A DNA stretch of 32,771 nucleotides. Source: Chara braunii (lineage: Eukaryota > Streptophyta > Charophyceae > Charales > Characeae). Positions 30,004 through 32,771 of the stretch are shown here, piece by piece; position 1 is the first letter of the stretch, and the number at the start of each line of letters is the position of its first letter. Under the pieces are notes generated by a model. The model saw only the letters and a list, made by a program, of their open reading frames with translations. It searched no databases and was not told the origin of the DNA. The stretch spans positions 858,852 to 891,622 of the forward strand of contig BFEA01000594.1 of the NCBI GenBank assembly GCA_003427395.1, given 5' to 3'. Made by a program: the position numbers and the translations under genes.

Positions 30004-32771
30004 TGTCCCTCATCACCCGCGGTCTCGCTGTCGCCACGGCCCCCACTAGGGGACCCGCCGCCCATGACAACATCCTGCCCCTCAGGGACACCCACGGCGA
30101 CATCCTGCCCCTTATAATCGAACTCGCACTGAACCGCCTCCTCAGGGACACCCGAGTGGTCGACGTCACGGCTCCCCTCCCCTCCTGTCTCCAAGTCCCT
30201 CTGCCGACGCTGCTCGTCGAGATACGCGAACCAACCCTCCCATTGTGGCAAACTCCTCAGCCGCTCCTCCTCCTCTCGGTCCAAACGGGCATCCCTCTCC
30301 TCCTCTGTCTCAACACGCTCAACGTCCGCGTCTGTGCGCACATCCTGCGGTGAGGCACGTCGACGTCCCTCGACACTCAAATCTCCCAAGGTCCCGCCAA
30401 GCCCTACGTCCTCGAAGTCCTGTGTGCGGAGCACCGACGGCGAACGGCGGCGGATACCGGCGTCGGAAGGAGTCCTCTCTCCCCCGCGATCCTCGCCGTC
30501 ATGTGTCCGGTCTCTGCCTGCTGCCGACGCCAACCTCTCCGAGCGCCTAAGTGGCTCCCCCTCGGGCTGTGCAGAGATCGGATGATGGGAGGGAGAGAAG
30601 CGACGATCGCGAAGGTGCACCTCCTCATCCTCGGCCTCCCCCTCCGCCTCGCTGTCGCTCCTCACCTCCCAACGCCTGCCTATGTGCCGAAGACCTCCCC
30701 ATGGCTGCTGCTCCTCCGAGTCGTCCACGCGAACCTCCGCATGCGAACGTCCTCCATGACCACCGCCAGCATTGCTGCTGCCACTCGCCGGCCTGGTCGA
30801 CGGCACAGTTCTAGTGATAACTGATGTGAATGAATATGTGCCGTCACGACCCCCACCGTAAGTGAAGTACACTCGCTCAGCCGTCGGGTCGCGACTCAGC
30901 GGCGTGTCATCATCGTCAGTCCAGTCGTCGTCGATGTCGTCGTCTGTCACAGCAGCGTCCACATCATCCCCACCCTTCGGCCACGGTCGCAGCTCCGTCG
31001 CTTTGCTGCCGAACACGTCCCGAACCGAACGGGCTCTGGACGGTCGGCCGCCATGGAAAGGGACAATCTGCCGCTGGATCTCCTGCTCGGAAACACTGCC
31101 ATCAGGTTGTGCTCCCCACACCTCGGACTCCACATCTCCCTCCTCATCCTCCTCCTCTGCCGCCACCCCCCCTCGACCGCTCCCCATAACCCATGGCAAC
31201 ACGTAACCACCACCCTGTCGTGCGCACAAGGCCAGTTTGAGATTGGTGGCAATCTCAACCAGCTGTGCAAGCTTGGCGAACCCAAGCTTGCAGCGCCTCG
31301 CCGTGTTGACGCGCTCGTGCTCCGCCCAGTTCCTCTCCGCTGGAGAGGCAGACGTCCACAAGTGCATGACACGGATGGCGATGGTGCGCAACTCCGGGTG
31401 GGCACGTCCATGCTCGAACCACCACGCTGCACATCGCTCGGTCTCGCTGTCCCCCCTACAATCTGCCGCCTCGGCATCGGAGAGGTCACGATCTCCCCAA
31501 TCCCCTCGCCTCGAGTGGAACGCCCTCATCTGGTCCCTCACGGTCTTGTACAATAACCTGACCGGATCGCCGCCGGTCTGCGCCAGGAGAAATCTGTCGC
31601 ACTCCTCGACCACAAGGTGGTCCTCGACGGTCGTCTGCAGCGAATGGTAATACGTGAGGGACCGTCGGCGAGGGTTGAGGAGGTGGGCCGCGACATGTGC
31701 GGCTCTAGCATGTGGGAGGTTGCGGATGGCAACCTCACGCACGCACGGATCGATCATGTCCTCAGGCACGTCGACCCTCCTCATTAACTGCAGCAGATGT
31801 TGACTCCACTCATAAAAGACGGACATCATCATCCCACCTCTATCCATCCTGCGCAACAGCTGGTGGACGGGCGACATGACTAGGATGGCGTAATGGACAC
31901 GCTGCCAAAACTCCCCGTCCCGGATCTGCTGCTGCACCCACTGCGCCTGAGATACGTGGGCGCGATCCCATGGGATGCGTGCCCAAGCATCCCCATGCAA
32001 CATGCTCTCCAACGCGTCTCGTCGGCCTTTGAGACACGTCAGCATCAGGAAAACCGATGCAAACCGTGTCTCAATGGGCTTGACGAGCTGAACGCGAGGG
32101 CTCACCTTCTTAAACAGGGCGTGAGTAGCGCAGTGCGATTTAATAAATCGCACAAGCACTCGAGCGCGGATGATGGTCTCCTTGACCCACACCACTCGCC
32201 TCCCGATATCTGACATTATCAAGTTGCAGACATGGGTGGAGCAGGGGAGCCAAGTGATCCTCCTGATGTCAGGCTCGGGGTCTGTGGCGAACCTGCACAC
32301 TGCCGCCGTATAGTTACTGGCGGAGTCTGTGCAGAAGCCGATCACGTCCTTTGCAGGAAAGGACAAGATGATGGCCCGCGACCTACAGTACACGACGTCC
32401 GCTGTGTCTCGGACCGACCCATCATGTGCGACAGTGGCGTACAGCAGGGCGCCATTGGCGCCCCCTGCCAGGAAGTTTACGAGCGGCTTGCCGCTGCGCG
32501 ACTTCCTCCCGTCGGAAAGGATAGTGGCACCGCTGTGCCGGAAAGTGGTGCGCACCTCGCTCACCATCGTCGCCACCTTCGCCCTCTGCGAAGGGATACC
32601 GGCCCCCGCTGTAACCCTGAAGGAGGGAAACCGGAACTGGATAGAGCGAGGCACTCTCTCTGCTGCATGCCGCACCCTTTGGAACTCAGGACCACGGAAG
32701 GCGTTGAATGGCAACTTCTTCACGTAGATCCACTGAAGCCACCCCTCATGGAACTCGGCCAACTTCTCCCT
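29946..32771 (-). CDS. hAT-family transposase, DUF659 type (5'-partial)
   Basis: The frame is open to the window edge. The first codon of the ORF (32762) is TTG, read in frame after Arg-Glu-Lys, so the true start and any N-terminal BED zinc finger lie outside. Numbering from that codon, the DUF659/RNase H-like core shows a catalytic-type Asp at 84 (SDG), a second at 146 (TDSASNY), and CSTHVCNL at 174-181. AAHLLNPRR follows at about 358-366. The C-terminal hAT dimerisation region lies at about 445-512, with HPELR and SPAERNW (Glu476 falls where hAT proteins carry the conserved Glu) and then RRCKL. Residues about 520-930 are acidic and low-complexity. The protein would cut and rejoin transposon ends in the nucleus. 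A stop at 29946 follows a likely frameshift. The family call is secure; activity is unknown. Confidence 0.9.
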   Translation of the reverse strand, partial: REKLAEFHEGWLQWIYVKKLPFNAFRGPEFQRVRHAAERVPRSIQFRFPSFRVTAGAGIPSQRAKVATMVSEVRTTFRHSGATILSDGRKSRSGKPLVNFLAGGANGALLYATVAHDGSVRDTADVVYCRSRAIILSFPAKDVIGFCTDSASNYTAAVCRFATDPEPDIRRITWLPCSTHVCNLIMSDIGRRVVWVKETIIRARVLVRFIKSHCATHALFKKVSPRVQLVKPIETRFASVFLMLTCLKGRRDALESMLHGDAWARIPWDRAHVSQAQWVQQQIRDGEFWQRVHYAILVMSPVHQLLRRMDRGGMMMSVFYEWSQHLLQLMRRVDVPEDMIDPCVREVAIRNLPHARAAHVAAHLLNPRRRSLTYYHSLQTTVEDHLVVEECDRFLLAQTGGDPVRLLYKTVRDQMRAFHSRRGDWGDRDLSDAEAADCRGDSETERCAAWWFEHGRAHPELRTIAIRVMHLWTSASPAERNWAEHERVNTARRCKLGFAKLAQLVEIATNLKLALCARQGGGYVLPWVMGSGRGGVAAEEEDEEGDVESEVWGAQPDGSVSEQEIQRQIVPFHGGRPSRARSVRDVFGSKATELRPWPKGGDDVDAAVTDDDIDDDWTDDDDTPLSRDPTAERVYFTYGGGRDGTYSFTSVITRTVPSTRPASGSSNAGGGHGGRSHAEVRVDDSEEQQPWGGLRHIGRRWEVRSDSEAEGEAEDEEVHLRDRRFSPSHHPISAQPEGEPLRRSERLASAAGRDRTHDGEDRGGERTPSDAGIRRRSPSVLRTQDFEDVGLGGTLGDLSVEGRRRASPQDVRTDADVERVETEEERDARLDREEEERLRSLPQWEGWFAYLDEQRRQRDLETGGEGSRDVDHSGVPEEAVQCEFDYKGQDVAVGVPEGQDVVMGGGSPSGGRGDSETAGDEGQRRGWTRWRWGYRGCRWRR

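Larger units (their letters stand above)
28871..32771 (-). mobile_element. hAT-superfamily DNA transposon (partial, right part beyond window)
   Basis: The coding body is on the minus strand, and its 5' part continues past the window edge. hAT elements normally have short terminal inverted repeats and 8-bp target duplications. Neither could be identified, since at most one end is present. The high GC content of the coding body contrasts with the AT-rich flank at 28141-28568. Confidence 0.6.

Noticed and set aside
29715-30353. 212-codon plus-strand ORF
   Set aside because: Lies opposite the GC-rich, low-complexity transposase C-terminus. Long antisense frames are expected there.

Overview
The window looks like repeat-dominated nuclear DNA of a eukaryote. 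The reasons are the near absence of open reading frames over the first 28 kb, many microsatellites, scattered single-base Ns and one larger N gap, fragments of spliceosomal U6 and cytoplasmic large-subunit rRNA, and a hAT-superfamily transposase of the DUF659 type that is common in plants and streptophyte algae. A large algal genome of the Chara type would fit, but that assignment is inference. Only one protein-coding gene can be defended: the transposase at the right edge, on the minus strand.

Layout from left to right. 1-447 is AT-rich, possibly organelle-derived, with a 33-bp foldback. 448-500 is the 5' half of a U6 snRNA (minus). 757-875 is a large-subunit rRNA fragment (plus). About 895-2824 is copy A of an interspersed repeat. 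About 3024-3500 holds a tRNA-like SINE head and a diverged direct repeat. About 3650-9680 is a long non-coding element (copy L, minus). 9690-13090 is a central segment with a hairpin array (10110-10838), microsatellites and an N gap. About 13240-20035 is a second copy of the long element (R1, plus), so L and R1 form a very large, diverged inverted repeat. 20062-20485 holds two large-subunit rRNA fragments in opposite orientation. About 20640-22709 is copy B of the first interspersed repeat. 22720-25560 is microsatellite-rich DNA with SINE-like pieces. About 25775-26280 is a third, short copy of the long element (R2). 26290-28870 has no recognisable gene, and 28871-32771 is the hAT transposase.

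The most striking property is structural. Several unrelated repeat families are arrays of short hairpins whose loops are constant while the two stem arms change together. Examples are CACACC/GGTGTG, CACAAC/GTTGTG, CCTC/GAGG and ACCC/GGGT around the same AACTTAT loop. This was seen by eye in at least five families (6597-7032 with 15500-16660; 7329-7868; 10110-10838; 3788-3994 with 19337-19899; and a dispersed four-site motif ending in GACA). Compensatory change means that pairing is being kept, either by selection on a transcribed structured RNA or by a mutational process that copies one hairpin arm onto the other. No protein gene accompanies these arrays.

All positions and pairings were read manually from the sequence. 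No alignment, folding or database search was run, and repeat boundaries are approximate.
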